Source: JACPPO01 sp965262505 (GTDB lineage Bacteria; Acidobacteriota; Vicinamibacteria; Vicinamibacterales; UBA2999). Taken from it: a stretch of 64,000 nt of DNA. A program made the position numbers and the translations under genes. Positions 27,015 through 36,525 of the stretch are shown in pieces. Where the stretch lies: positions 930,001 to 994,000 of the forward strand of contig CBDHFM010000030.1 of the NCBI GenBank assembly GCA_965262505.1, given 5' to 3'. The number at the start of each line of letters is the position of its first letter. The stretch's first letter is position 1. Below the pieces are notes generated by a model. The model was not told the DNA's origin. It searched no databases and saw nothing but the letters and a program-made list of their open reading frames with translations.

Positions 27015-28001
27015 GTGAGACGACAATCCCGCAACCCTGCAGGCCGCGTGTGGCTCGCCTGGGTGATGGCTGTGCTTCTGGCCGTCTGTTTCTGGAGCCC
27101 CGGTTATGCCCAGGAACCTCGGAGCGACGACGACCCATTCTATGTGTGGCCCGTCCAGGGGAATGTTTACCTCTTGGTCGGCGCGGGCGGGAATATCACT
27201 CTATCCGTTGGCAGGGACGGCGTTTTGATGGTGGATACGGGCGTGGCGGAAATGACGGACAGAGTGCTCGCCAGGATCGAGGAGCTTTCCAGAGAGCTCG
27301 ACCCCAACGGCCCCACACGACCCATTCGCTACATAGTCAATACCCATCTGGATGGGGAGCATATGGGGGGGAACAGCGGGATCGTGGAAAGCGCCTTTTT
27401 CCGTCCGCTACCCGGTGGCGAACAGGTCATCGCGCACGACAATATCGTGCTGCGGATGATCGATGCCGACGAGCGCCCGGCACCGACCGCCCTCCCGACC
27501 CATTCGTACCGTACGGAACAGCATCGCGTGAATCGGTTTTTCAATGGAGAAGGTGTGCAGGTTATCCACATGCCGGCTGCGCACACCGACGGCGACAGCA
27601 TCGTGTATTTTCGTTACTCCGACGTGATCAGCACGGGGGATATCATCGCAATCGACCGATACCCGGTCATCGATCTCGAGCAAGGAGGCAGCATTCAAGG
27701 ACTGCTTGACGGGATCAACCGCATTATCGATCTTATTTTTCCGGAATTCCGGTCGCAGGGCGGAACGATGGTGGTTCCCGGGCACGGACGCATCTGCGAC
27801 CTCACGGAAGTCGCGTACTACCGCGACATGGTCACGATGATTCGTGATCGTATCCGTAACGCGATCGAGAAAGGCATGACGTTGGAGGAGGTGAAGGCGG
27901 CCAGGCTCACCTTCGATTTTGATCCGCTGTACGGGCGGGAACCGGGATCCACCGACCGGTTCGTCGAGTCGGTGTATCGGAGCCTCATCGAAGGGCAGTA
28001 G
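27015..28001 (+). CDS. exported metallo-beta-lactamase-fold hydrolase with altered metal motif
   Basis: The product is 328 aa, secreted (leader ending PGYAQ). The MBL fold is clear: 'YLLVGAGGNITLSVGRDGVLMVDTG', the metal loop NTHLDGEHMGGN (about 110-121), AAHTDGDSIVYFRYSDV, STGDIIAIDRYPVIDLEQGG and VVPGHG. The metal loop reads HxDxEH instead of HxHxDH, so one zinc ligand is changed. Family relatives in this group of bacteria are annotated as secreted hydrolases. GTG 27015 is taken as start because the leader begins there; 26973 is an alternative. It lies between (d) and DUF6152 copy 3. Confidence 0.82.
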   Translation: MRRQSRNPAGRVWLAWVMAVLLAVCFWSPGYAQEPRSDDDPFYVWPVQGNVYLLVGAGGNITLSVGRDGVLMVDTGVAEMTDRVLARIEELSRELDPNGPTRPIRYIVNTHLDGEHMGGNSGIVESAFFRPLPGGEQVIAHDNIVLRMIDADERPAPTALPTHSYRTEQHRVNRFFNGEGVQVIHMPAAHTDGDSIVYFRYSDVISTGDIIAIDRYPVIDLEQGGSIQGLLDGINRIIDLIFPEFRSQGGTMVVPGHGRICDLTEVAYYRDMVTMIRDRIRNAIEKGMTLEEVKAARLTFDFDPLYGREPGSTDRFVESVYRSLIEGQ

Positions 28002-28067
28002 TCAGGCGCTCTTGAGGGCGCCGCGCCGTCGAACTTCTGTCGAAGTTTCTCGAGGAGGAAAGCACGC

Positions 28068-28478
28068 ATGAAGGGCACATCGCTTGTCTGGCTCGTCTCC
28101 TCCGGAATGGTTGCCGCAGGAACATGGGTGGCGTCCGGCGTGCCGGCGTACGCTCACCATTCCTTTGGGGCAACCTACATCTTGGACGGTACCGAACAAA
28201 TTGAAGGGAGGGTCGTGCAGTTCCTGGTCCGCAATCCCCACTCCTTTATTCACGTGCAGGCTTCAGACGCGAATGGAGAGGTGCAGCGATGGTCCATAGA
28301 GGGCGCGGCCGCCTTCAGAATGCGTAGTGGCGAAGATGGCTTGCAGGTGGGTGATGAGGTGCAAGTGGTGTTCAACCCGGCGCGTAGCCCGGGGAGCCAT
28401 CGTGGACGCCTCATCAGTATCATTCGGCCATCGGATGGGTGGTCCTGGGGTAGACGCGAGGGCGAGGTGGTCGACTGA
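28068..28478 (+). CDS. exported DUF6152 family protein (copy 3)
   Basis: The product is 136 aa. The leader ends GVPAYA and the mature chain begins HHSFGATY. It has FLVRNPHSFIHVQA (Asn-Pro-His) and VQRWSIEG. GAGGAGGAAAG precedes ATG 28068. The partner gene (e) starts only two bases after this stop, so translation is probably coupled. It is more divergent in its C-terminal third than copies 1 and 2. Confidence 0.86.
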   Translation: MKGTSLVWLVSSGMVAAGTWVASGVPAYAHHSFGATYILDGTEQIEGRVVQFLVRNPHSFIHVQASDANGEVQRWSIEGAAAFRMRSGEDGLQVGDEVQVVFNPARSPGSHRGRLISIIRPSDGWSWGRREGEVVD

Positions 28479-28480
28479 TC

Positions 28481-29281
28481 GTGCGGCAGCACTCTTTGTT
28501 TCTGTTCGTAGCCGCAATGTCAGTGTGGTTACTTGGAAGACCCACGTACGTGCATGCCCAAGGAGGAGGCCAGGCCCAGGCCCCACAGGCTGCCCGAGAG
28601 CAAGCCGCCTTCGACCCGACGGGGTACTGGGTATCACTGATCACCGAGGACTGGCGATGGCGCATGCTCACCGCCGAAAAGGGCAGTTACCCGGCCATTC
28701 CGCTCAACGCGGAAGGCCGCCGCGTCGCCGATCAGTGGGATCCAGCCGGCGACGAAGCCGAGGGGAACGCGTGCAAGGCCTATGGCGCGGGCAATATCAT
28801 GCGGATGCCGACGCGGTTGCATGTGACCTGGGAAGACGATGACACACTGCGGATCGATACCGATGCGGGGATGCAGACGCGCCTATTCCATTTTGATGGC
28901 TCGCCTCCTGTTGATGCCGAGCCAACCTGGCAAGGGTATTCGTCGGCACAGTGGGAAGTTGCAGGAGGCCAGAACGGAATTCCCCGGGGCGGCAATCTGA
29001 AGGTTGTGACGGCGGGCATGCGCGCCGGATATTTACAGCGAAACGGCGTTCCGTACAGTGAGGACGCCGTCGTGACGGAGTATTTTCACCGCGCGGAGAT
29101 CCCGGGCGGGGACACATGGCTCATCGTGTCCACCCTCGTCGACGATCCACGATACCTGGGGTCCCAACCGGGAGGGGGCTTGCCGGACTCGGATCGCGTT
29201 GGACCCTTGATTCGAAGTTCGAACTTCAAGCGGGAGCCCGACGGGTCCAAGTGGAACCCGACTCCCTGTGAAGTCAAGTAA
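28481..29281 (+). CDS. exported protein, divergent WEGDTLVV-family member (e)
   Basis: The product is 266 aa with a GTG start, two bases after the DUF6152 stop. The leader is followed by AAFDPTGYWVSLITEDWRWR. Homology to the family is visible in TWQGYSSAQWEVAG, 'GNLKVVTAGMRAGYLQRNGVPYSEDAVVTEYFH' and LVDDPRYLG. The WEGDTLVV core itself is replaced by a glycine-rich insertion, so it may no longer do what the other copies do. It is the last gene of the forward unit from 26122. Confidence 0.75.
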   Translation: MRQHSLFLFVAAMSVWLLGRPTYVHAQGGGQAQAPQAAREQAAFDPTGYWVSLITEDWRWRMLTAEKGSYPAIPLNAEGRRVADQWDPAGDEAEGNACKAYGAGNIMRMPTRLHVTWEDDDTLRIDTDAGMQTRLFHFDGSPPVDAEPTWQGYSSAQWEVAGGQNGIPRGGNLKVVTAGMRAGYLQRNGVPYSEDAVVTEYFHRAEIPGGDTWLIVSTLVDDPRYLGSQPGGGLPDSDRVGPLIRSSNFKREPDGSKWNPTPCEVK

Positions 29282-29362
29282 TAGGGCTTCGACGAACCCG
29301 CCGCCACGTTGCGCTCTGCCCTGCCGGTTCCAGCCTCAACTTGACCATGCCGTTCGCGGGGC

Positions 29363-30463
29363 TCAGGCGATGACGCTCGCCAGAATGCCGACGGCAACGA
29401 GCGCCCCGGCCACCTGCCACCACAGTTCGGTTTTCTGCCTGACGACCAACGTGCCTAAACAGAGGACGACCGCGGCCGCGAAAAGGAACTGCCAGTAGAG
29501 CTCTTCGCTCGTTGCCGTCTCCTGGCTGGCGGCGCCTCGCTCTCGGACGCTGCTAATAATCCTGGCGGCCACTTCCCAATCGGGCTGTCGGCCAATTTCG
29601 AAATACTCGCCGCCACCAGCGCGCGCGATCGTCCGAAGCGAGTCGCGGTCGAGTACGGCTCGGATGGGGATACTGTTGACCGGTGCGTCTGGACCTTGGA
29701 CCTCGGGGATGAACGCGCCGGCCGTCGTCCCAACGCCAACGACAAATACCGTGACGTCTCGCGCAACCGCGTCCGCCAGCGCACGCTGTACCTCACCGCT
29801 CCAGGCCTGACCGTCGGAAATGACGACGAAGGCCTTAGGGCTGTTTGTCTTGCCAAAGAGCTCCTCGTTCGTCTCGACGAGGTTCAGTCCCCAACGCACG
29901 CCTTCCTCGATGTTCGTGCCCCACGTTGGGTCATCTTCGAGCCGAAACGGTGATCGCTCAGCAAGGTGCTCGAGGAAGAAGAACAATGCGTTTGGATCTC
30001 TCGTCAGACGCACTTGCGGTGCGGCGCGGTACGCGAACAACGCGAGAGCGACGCGATCGTCCGTCCAGCTCAGCGTCTCGGCAAACGTCCGAACGAACTG
30101 AATTGAACGTTGCCACCGATCCGGCGGCACATCCGTGACGTACATCGACGCGGACCCATCCTGCAGGATGACGAAGTCGGCGCCCCCTCTGCGCACCACT
30201 GAGACGCGCGCCTCCGGCCGGGCGAGCGCGACGATGCAGAAGCTGACCGCGATGATCAGACAGAACCAGAATGCCAGATCACCCATCACAGCGTACCGCT
30301 CGCGAGCCGGAAGCACGCGCTCGCGCACGTACCGTCTGGCATCCCGGCGTCGGCGCAGCACGTGCCACGTCCACAGCGAGAGCAGAATCGCAGGAGCGAC
30401 GAGGAGCCAGAGATAGAGCGGCTCGCCGAATCCGAAGGAGCTGAAATCGATCCCCGTCAACAT
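29363..30463 (-). CDS. VWA-domain membrane protein, BatB-like
   Basis: The product is 366 aa. Two N-terminal membrane helices (about 16-36 and 62-82) are followed by a von Willebrand A domain whose MIDAS starts ILQDGSASMYV (DxSxS) and includes 'TNIEEGVRWGLNLVET' and VVISDGQAW. A C-terminal helix pair ends at ASVIA. The arrangement matches BatA/BatB proteins of MoxR operons, thought to act with the MoxR ATPase in envelope protein assembly or stress tolerance. It is the last gene of the operon that starts at 35499; its start is 3 bases from the preceding gene's stop. Confidence 0.85.
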   Translation of the reverse strand: MLTGIDFSSFGFGEPLYLWLLVAPAILLSLWTWHVLRRRRDARRYVRERVLPARERYAVMGDLAFWFCLIIAVSFCIVALARPEARVSVVRRGGADFVILQDGSASMYVTDVPPDRWQRSIQFVRTFAETLSWTDDRVALALFAYRAAPQVRLTRDPNALFFFLEHLAERSPFRLEDDPTWGTNIEEGVRWGLNLVETNEELFGKTNSPKAFVVISDGQAWSGEVQRALADAVARDVTVFVVGVGTTAGAFIPEVQGPDAPVNSIPIRAVLDRDSLRTIARAGGGEYFEIGRQPDWEVAARIISSVRERGAASQETATSEELYWQFLFAAAVVLCLGTLVVRQKTELWWQVAGALVAVGILASVIA

Positions 30464-30466
30464 CTC

Positions 30467-31147
30467 TCAGCCCTGGCGTTGGATGGGACTGTCCGTGCCC
30501 GGATCGCCAAAATCATCGATGTCCAGCGGAACGCGAATCTTGAAGTCGCGCGTGCCTTCCTCTTCCGGCGGACCGCCTTCCTCACCAAACTGCCGGTCCT
30601 CGCCCTCCTCAGAGAGGTCTGGCGTCACGTCCCGCTCCTCGATCTCGTCGCGCAGCCGCACCAGATACTCGTAGTTATACGCCGCGGCTTCGTGCCGTGT
30701 GGCGTTCCTCAACACCACTTGGTACGCATCGATTCCGGCCTGCACAGCCTGTAGGGTGGTGTCTCGGTCGGTAGCCTTCGCCTGACCTGTACGATAGACA
30801 GCATTGGCGACCACGAGCTGGAGCTCCAGGTTATCCACAGCAATGACGCCGACCGGATCCGTCTGTTCAGGGATGATTGAGCCGTACTGACGCTGCCAGT
30901 ACTGCAATGCCGCCTTGCGCGCACGAACGTCGTTCAATGGCCCGTTGCCGATCCACAGGAGGCGGGTGCCGTATTCGAAATACCGCTCGACATTATCGAG
31001 CGTCTCTTCGACACCCTCGTACTGCGACGTGGCGACACTCTGCTGCGCCTCTGCCATCTGCCGCTCGAGCATGCTGACCGCCAGGCATCCGCCACCGAGC
31101 AACATCAGCACGATGGCGCCAAGCACGTAACTCGTAATCCCCTTCAT
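30467..31147 (-). CDS. membrane-anchored small protein of the MoxR operon
   Basis: The product is 226 aa. One N-terminal helix (SYVLGAIVLMLLGGGCLAVS) is followed by a helical, TPR-like stretch ('YEGVEETLDNVERYFEYG', 'AVQAGIDAYQVVLRNATRHEAAAYNYEYLVRLRDEIE'). The C-terminus is Pro/Glu/Asp-rich (FGEEGGPPEEEGTRDFKI). It sits between the two VWA genes, where BatC-type TPR proteins are found in other genomes. BatC-like is my inference; no domain is certain. Confidence 0.7.
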   Translation of the reverse strand: MKGITSYVLGAIVLMLLGGGCLAVSMLERQMAEAQQSVATSQYEGVEETLDNVERYFEYGTRLLWIGNGPLNDVRARKAALQYWQRQYGSIIPEQTDPVGVIAVDNLELQLVVANAVYRTGQAKATDRDTTLQAVQAGIDAYQVVLRNATRHEAAAYNYEYLVRLRDEIEERDVTPDLSEEGEDRQFGEEGGPPEEEGTRDFKIRVPLDIDDFGDPGTDSPIQRQG

Positions 31148-31186
31148 CGCAATCCTCCAACCTACGGCATCCAGTGTCGTACACGT

Positions 31187-32284
31187 CTAGGGAAACGTCT
31201 GCAACGATCGGAATCCCAACTTCAGCCCACCCGCGAGGAGCCACAGACCGACGGCTATCAGGGCATATCCTGAGAACCGCGGCCGCTCAGACGAATAGTG
31301 GCGAACGTCGATGAGCCCGGCAGACAGCCGGTCGATCTCATCTACAGCGCCCATAAGGGTGGACTCGTCCGACGCCGCATAGAAGCGGCCGCCGGTCCGC
31401 TCCACCGCCCTTTTCCACAATTCGTCCCACTGGCCATCGCCGAGCTTCTTGTTAAAACCGACCCGGACCATATAGACGGGAATTTCGTACTCGCGCGCTT
31501 CTGCAGTGATCTCGTCGAGCGTTCGTCCTCTGAACAACGTCTCCCCGTCGTTCCCGTCGCTGAAAATCACGATGAGATTCCCCGAGGCATTGCGGAAATT
31601 GAACGTTTTGAAGAGTTCGGTGCTCTGATCCAACGCGCGAATGATCGTCGTGCCGACATCGTTGAACCGCCCCCAGTCCCCCGGGTTGCCGATGAGCTTC
31701 AGGCTCAGCAGGATGTTTTCGTAGTCGGTGGTGAACGGGGTGAGTACGTACGCCTCGCTGCCGTACTCAATGAGCCCGATGAGGTCGCGATAGGGACCGT
31801 CCATCCGCAGCTTCATGAAATGCTCGGCCGCGGAGACCGCCGTGTAAAACGCCCGGTCGTCCTGGGGGCGAAGTATCGACGTGTCGAAGCGCATCACCAT
31901 GCTTCCGGAGCCATCGATCAGGATCGCGATACGCCGGCCTGGATAGGTCACGTCCTCCCGCGTGAACGACGTGCGCGGATCGCCCAGTGCCGCCGCAAAG
32001 AACGGGACGCCCAACAGGAACACCAAGAACGCAGCGTGGCGCGTGGCCGAGAGGGTCGATCGCTGCATGACCGGCAGGATCGCCGGGAGGGTCACATGTC
32101 TGCGTCCGGCGCGCTGCGGACGCAGGTTACGTGCGAGGAGTATCAACAGCGTGACCGCAAGCAGCACGGAGAGCAGAAGCAGCGCGGTCGGGGCCTCAGC
32201 AAAGTGCAGGTCGTTCCAGCTCAAGCGCGACCACTCGGCCATCGTGCCCTGGATGGCAATCAGGATCTCTCTCAGCGGGACCAT
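31187..32284 (-). CDS. VWA-domain membrane protein, BatA-like
   Basis: The product is 365 aa. Two N-terminal membrane helices flank a basic loop, then a VWA domain with MIDAS AILIDGSGSMVMRFD (DxSxS), 'GLIEYGSEAYVLTPFT', 'DVGTTIIRALDQST' and IVIFSDGNDGE. A final helix near 335-355 ends GFRSLQTFP. ATG 32284 is used because it follows GGAG and overlaps the end of the preceding gene by 13 bases; a reading from 32338 has no such support. It is part of the MoxR operon with a BatB-like gene two genes downstream. Confidence 0.85.
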   Translation of the reverse strand: MVPLREILIAIQGTMAEWSRLSWNDLHFAEAPTALLLLSVLLAVTLLILLARNLRPQRAGRRHVTLPAILPVMQRSTLSATRHAAFLVFLLGVPFFAAALGDPRTSFTREDVTYPGRRIAILIDGSGSMVMRFDTSILRPQDDRAFYTAVSAAEHFMKLRMDGPYRDLIGLIEYGSEAYVLTPFTTDYENILLSLKLIGNPGDWGRFNDVGTTIIRALDQSTELFKTFNFRNASGNLIVIFSDGNDGETLFRGRTLDEITAEAREYEIPVYMVRVGFNKKLGDGQWDELWKRAVERTGGRFYAASDESTLMGAVDEIDRLSAGLIDVRHYSSERPRFSGYALIAVGLWLLAGGLKLGFRSLQTFP

Positions 32285-33510
32285 ATCGTGACTCCGAGCC
32301 TCCCGCCCTTGAGCGCCTCGGCCACGCGTATGGGCCACAGCTTCATGACGTACAGGCGCCGGATCGCACTCGCGCCATGATCGAGTGCGGAATCGAGCTC
32401 GTCCCGCTCCAGTTGACCGTGGCGGCCGTAACGCGCGGCACTGAACGCGCGAAGGGAGTCGTGAATGTCTTCCAACACGGCCGTCGTACGCGGGCCTGGG
32501 CCTCGGCCGCTGCCGTTGGCGAGTTGCGCTGCAATCGCCGCCGCGGTCGTTGGTGCCGAGACCATCGTTCGCCTCGGGCGGAGTCTCCCCTTTCGCAGTT
32601 CCAGCTGTCCTTCCCCTTGCGGGACGTCACTTTCCACCACCGTCTGGGCGACAGGCCGCCCTAGCGCAACTGCGCCGCCGATGCGCAGCAGCGCTAGCGC
32701 ACGCTGAGCGAGATCGGATGTCCAGCCCGCGCGGACCACGTCGGCCCTCAGTTGGTCGACAGCGCGAAGACAGCCTCCCAATACCCTTCCGGAGGGCAAC
32801 AGCCGAGCCACGGCGGGCGTGCGAGTGCGATACCGGCCCACTATCCGTACGGCCGCAAGCCCGATGAGTACGACTGCAAAGCCGAAGGAGATTCCTGCCG
32901 CGACAAGAGCCCCAGTCGCCCGGAACAGGCGCGTCTCAATGTCAGCGAACGTCTCGGATGATGGATCTCGAATGTCTGTCGCCGTCGCCGGGACCAGCGA
33001 CAGCACACGTATGGGCAGCGATGGCAGCACATACAGCCGTTCTACTCCCTCTGTTTGCTCGCCGTTCGTCTGATTGCCGCTCGTGACATTGACGTTATAC
33101 GTCACCTGCATCGACGGAATGTCGACGTCCAGACCGAAGAACTCGTCGCCGACCAGGCGCATCGTGTAGGCGTATTGGAAGTAACGCCGGGGCGGAGCCT
33201 GGATGTCCCTGAAGCGCGTGCCGTCCAGTACCTCGAAGGGCACCAGCGCTATCGCGGCCGGATCGAGCGTGCTCGCATCGGCCTCGACCCTGACGCGGAC
33301 GGTGTCGATGACGCTGCACGTCAGGAGGAGAGTGAATTGCTCACCCACGTGCACGGCGCTCCGATCGGTCTTCCACCAACATGTGATCGGATCCAATTCA
33401 ACCTCGTCCGGACCCGACGTCTGCGCTGACACCGGCAGCCCGAACCATGCTCCGCACGTCAACATGAGCACAACCACGCTGACACGACTACTCCAGGATC
33501 CGGTGCTCAT
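32272..33510 (-). CDS. BatD-like exported/membrane protein of the MoxR operon
   Basis: The product is 412 aa. The leader (MSTGSWSSRVSVVVLMLTCG...VSAQ) is followed by a beta-rich extracytoplasmic part (WWKTDRSAVHVGEQFTLLLTC, 'YTMRLVGDEFFGLDVDIPS'). A membrane helix near 230-252 (ALVAAGISFGFAVVLIGLAAV) precedes a cytoplasmic Arg-rich C-terminal domain with LERDELDSALDHG. The layout resembles BatD and DUF4381-type partners, although identity by eye is weak. The 3' end overlaps the VWA gene at 32284, so translation is likely coupled. Confidence 0.7.
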   Translation of the reverse strand: MSTGSWSSRVSVVVLMLTCGAWFGLPVSAQTSGPDEVELDPITCWWKTDRSAVHVGEQFTLLLTCSVIDTVRVRVEADASTLDPAAIALVPFEVLDGTRFRDIQAPPRRYFQYAYTMRLVGDEFFGLDVDIPSMQVTYNVNVTSGNQTNGEQTEGVERLYVLPSLPIRVLSLVPATATDIRDPSSETFADIETRLFRATGALVAAGISFGFAVVLIGLAAVRIVGRYRTRTPAVARLLPSGRVLGGCLRAVDQLRADVVRAGWTSDLAQRALALLRIGGAVALGRPVAQTVVESDVPQGEGQLELRKGRLRPRRTMVSAPTTAAAIAAQLANGSGRGPGPRTTAVLEDIHDSLRAFSAARYGRHGQLERDELDSALDHGASAIRRLYVMKLWPIRVAEALKGGRLGVTIWSR

Positions 33511-33544
33511 GATTCTCTCGGTGCCTCCAGTCAAGTACTCACAC

Positions 33545-34462
33545 CTACAATTTCCGCAACCGCCGCTCGGTAAACAGTTCGACGAGGGCTGCCTGCATTT
33601 GCCATCGGTCGTCGCCGACACGCACGATGTCGAGATCCGCGTCGCGCGCCAGGCGGATGATCTGCTCCTGCCACTCCTCGATGCGAGCGGCCAGACGAGT
33701 GAACTCCCGTCGCGAGACGACCCGTGTCTGGCCGGTTTCGATGTCGAACGTTTCGATCCATCCCGCCGATACCGTGGGGAGCTGAAACGCGAACCGCACA
33801 TCCACCATGACCAGCAACACATCGTGCACCGCGTTCAGAATAGAGAGCTCTCTGAGCACACGCGGCGCATCGACGAATAGAAAGTCCGAAATGACCGGCA
33901 CGAACGACGTCTTGCGCAAGTGGTTCTCGATCGTCGTCGTCACGTCGGTCGGTTCGCTCGGCGTGTCAACTGCGTCTTGACGCTGATACAGATCGAGGCA
34001 ATGGAGCGCGTGCGATTTACCGACGCGTGGCCGCGCCGCGGCGAGCTGGTGAAAGTCCGCATCGAATGTAATCAGCCCAAACATGTCCTGAAACAGCACG
34101 GCGGACAAGCCGATGGCGGCCACCGCGCGCGCGATGGCCGCCGCCACCGGTACTCCTTCGGCCCCGCAACGCGTCGACAAGGACGCATCAGCCACGGCGA
34201 CGATCGTCGCCGTGCTGTGCTGATCGAACTCCCGCGTAACCATCGGACTGAAGTTGGTGAGCGAAGACTGCGCCCAGTCGATTGACGACGTGCGATCGCC
34301 CGGCTCCCAGTCGCGCAGCCCGACAAAGTTGAAGCCCGGGCCTTTGAATACGCTCGCGTGGTCACCCAAGGTGAACTCTTTCATCCGCCTCCGGATGAAG
34401 AGTTCGATCTCAGCGACCTCGGACAGGTTGACCAGCGGCTCCACGGCCTGACTCTCAATCAC
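33545..34462 (-). CDS. DUF58 domain protein
   Basis: The product is 305 aa, cytoplasmic. The DUF58 signature is FIRRRMKEFTLGDHASVFKG, FVGLRDWEPGDRTSSIDW, 'VTREFDQHSTATIVAVADASLSTRCG' and later 'VVISDF'-like FVPVISDFLFVDAP. The VWA-like Asp-x-Ser is present in VADASLS. GTG 34462 overlaps the moxR stop (GTGA), a classic coupled arrangement of moxR-DUF58. Longer readings to 34723 lie inside moxR and are not real. DUF58 proteins partner MoxR ATPases. Confidence 0.9.
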   Translation of the reverse strand: MIESQAVEPLVNLSEVAEIELFIRRRMKEFTLGDHASVFKGPGFNFVGLRDWEPGDRTSSIDWAQSSLTNFSPMVTREFDQHSTATIVAVADASLSTRCGAEGVPVAAAIARAVAAIGLSAVLFQDMFGLITFDADFHQLAAARPRVGKSHALHCLDLYQRQDAVDTPSEPTDVTTTIENHLRKTSFVPVISDFLFVDAPRVLRELSILNAVHDVLLVMVDVRFAFQLPTVSAGWIETFDIETGQTRVVSRREFTRLAARIEEWQEQIIRLARDADLDIVRVGDDRWQMQAALVELFTERRLRKL

Positions 34463-35499
34463 GGTACTGGAACTCGGTCCACCACGTCCTGGATGACCAT
34501 CTCGGCGGTCACCCCGTGGCTGGCGGCGTGCGGTCCGAGCCAGACCCGATGTCCAAGCACGTATTTCGCCAGATCCTGAATGTCCTCTGGATACACCTCC
34601 GCACGATTCCGTTGCAGCAGCGCCCACGGCTTCACCAGTCGTCCCCAACAGATGGTCGCACGAGGCGAGGCGCCCAGGTCGACGCACCTCTCGACCAGCT
34701 CGGACGGCGAGTGGTGATGCCACTCGGTTTCAACGCTGTACGGCCGCGTCGCGCCGACCAAACGCCTGATGTACTTGGCCAGCTTCTCGTGCAGGAACAC
34801 CTCACGGGAGATCGCGCCGCGGAGTTCGATGATGCGCTCCTTCGACATCAGCGGGTTCAACCGAACCTGCTTGAAGTCAAAATTCACCAGCTTCTGCTCC
34901 TCCTCTGGCGGGAGGTACGCGATGTTCACGATGATCGCGAATCGATCCGTCGCCGCTTCCGACAACGGGAACGTGCCCTGCCCCAGTTCGATCGGGTTCA
35001 TCGTCGCAATAGCGAAGCTAAAGGCCGGCAACTCGTAGGTCGTCTTGCCTACGGTCACGGTGCGGTCCTGCAACCCTTCGAGGAACGCGCTTTGCGACTT
35101 CAACGGGATGCGGTTGAGTTCGTCGAGCAGAATGACTTCCGCGGAGGCGAGCGGCCCGAATTCGGTGATAAATTCGCCGGTCGCCGGGTTAATCATCTGG
35201 AACCCGACGACTTCGGTCGGCTGCAAATCGGCCCGCCCCTGGATCCGCGCGAACTTCGCGCCGCTAATCGCCGCGACGATCACACCGAAGAACGTCTTGC
35301 CCACACCTGGGACACCACGCAGCAACAGGTTGCCGGAGTTGACCTGGCGCGTCTGGTCCTTGTCGTACGTCGTCGGAATTTCCGAGAGCAGGGCAATGTT
35401 GGCGAGCGCCTTTTCCGTGTCATAGCCGACGAGCGCCTTGCTCCCCTCGGCGATGATGGCTTCGTGGAAGTCGATAGCCTCCTGAAGGTCAGGATGCAT
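34459..35499 (-). CDS. moxR: MoxR-family AAA+ ATPase
   Basis: The product is 346 aa: Walker A LLRGVPGVGKTFFG (about 62-75), Walker B EVILLDELNRIPLKSQ, sensor 1 'SFAIATMNPIELGQGTFPLSEAATDRF', and a C-terminal lid. This is a standard MoxR ATPase, thought to act as a chaperone for VWA proteins. ATG 35499 is used; GTG 35508 would add three residues and cannot be excluded. It is first in a six-gene reverse operon. Its stop overlaps the DUF58 start. Upstream, 35500-35697 (198 bases) should hold the promoter, but I see no clear element. Confidence 0.92.
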   Translation of the reverse strand: MHPDLQEAIDFHEAIIAEGSKALVGYDTEKALANIALLSEIPTTYDKDQTRQVNSGNLLLRGVPGVGKTFFGVIVAAISGAKFARIQGRADLQPTEVVGFQMINPATGEFITEFGPLASAEVILLDELNRIPLKSQSAFLEGLQDRTVTVGKTTYELPAFSFAIATMNPIELGQGTFPLSEAATDRFAIIVNIAYLPPEEEQKLVNFDFKQVRLNPLMSKERIIELRGAISREVFLHEKLAKYIRRLVGATRPYSVETEWHHHSPSELVERCVDLGASPRATICWGRLVKPWALLQRNRAEVYPEDIQDLAKYVLGHRVWLGPHAASHGVTAEMVIQDVVDRVPVP

Positions 35500-35697
35500 T
35501 GCCACCACACCAGCGGTTCATCTTGCGGTCCACGCGAAGCGTATCGACGTACCGTATGCACACGAATGGCATGGGCTGCTGTAGTCCTTTGTCGGTCGAG
35601 GTGCGCCACGGGTGGCTGCTGCGCGACAGGTGAAGCGGAATCCGGGACAGCGCCCTTTACATGCCTTGTAACTCTACCGGCTGGTACTCGTGGTCCC

Positions 35698-36525
35698 CTA
35701 TTCCCCTCGCGGAACCGGCCTGCCGGTCACTTCGATCCAGTCGAGCCGTGAGCCTCCACCGGATCCGTGGCCCGCTCCCCTCATCAGGTCGGTGAAACCA
35801 ATTTCCTCGACCCTACTAAGGTCCGGATAAGGCACCCAGTACCCATCACGGGCTGGGACGACCTCGTCGATGTTGAGATTCCGCCAACGCACGTCAACTA
35901 CTTGAATCTCCTGGTCCGCCCAGCTCGTCTGCGGACCCTGGGTACACTTGTCGCCAACGAGCCACTGTCCGCTGGCGAGTTTCAAAATCGGACGGAGGCA
36001 GTGAAACCCGCTCACCCTGGTGCGCCATTTGATGGCGGCCACTCCGGACAGGTCCACATCGTTGTTCCTGTCCCTGAGCGTGATCGCGCAGTTCGCATGC
36101 GTCGGGGGGCCGAGGACGACCTTTCCCGAGAGGTCCTCGCGATCAAGGTTGGTTCCGCACAGCAGCGACATGAAATAAACCAATCCCTCACCGCCGCCGG
36201 GCCTCGTGTCCCTGTTCTCCGGCTGCAGGACAGTCCGGGTGCCAACCGCGTCGCCGTACACGCGCACCTCCAGATTCGGGTTCGCGACGTCTCCTTGAGC
36301 GACTGGATGCTCCGGCTCCGCCTCCCTATTGACATTGGGCTCGCTGTGGTCGTACTGCCAGTCTTCCCGGAAGAAAACGGGAAGGTAGTCGATCTCGATC
36401 GACCTCGCCGGCTCCTGTCTCGCCTCCGGGGGCGCCGACCGCTGGGCCTCAGCCTGAGCGGGTAAGCCGGCGAAGCCCAGACCCAAGAGTCCACAAACAG
36501 ATACAGTTCGAATCAATCTCGGCAT
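35698..36525 (-). CDS. exported protein of unknown function, beta-sandwich-like
   Basis: The product is 275 aa, leader MPRLIRTVSVCGLLGLGFAGLPAQAEAQ. Repeated beta-type stretches follow: 'GEGLVYFMSLLCGTNLDREDLSGKVVLG', DLSGVAAIKWRTRVSGFHCLRP, SWADQEIQVVDVRWRNLNID, and a C-terminal LSRVEEIGFTDLMRGAGHGSG..SRLDWIEVTG. The last part looks like a galactose-binding-like or CBM sandwich ending. AAGG lies seven bases before ATG 36525. I do not recognise the family and cannot assign a role. Confidence 0.65.
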   Translation of the reverse strand: MPRLIRTVSVCGLLGLGFAGLPAQAEAQRSAPPEARQEPARSIEIDYLPVFFREDWQYDHSEPNVNREAEPEHPVAQGDVANPNLEVRVYGDAVGTRTVLQPENRDTRPGGGEGLVYFMSLLCGTNLDREDLSGKVVLGPPTHANCAITLRDRNNDVDLSGVAAIKWRTRVSGFHCLRPILKLASGQWLVGDKCTQGPQTSWADQEIQVVDVRWRNLNIDEVVPARDGYWVPYPDLSRVEEIGFTDLMRGAGHGSGGGSRLDWIEVTGRPVPRGE

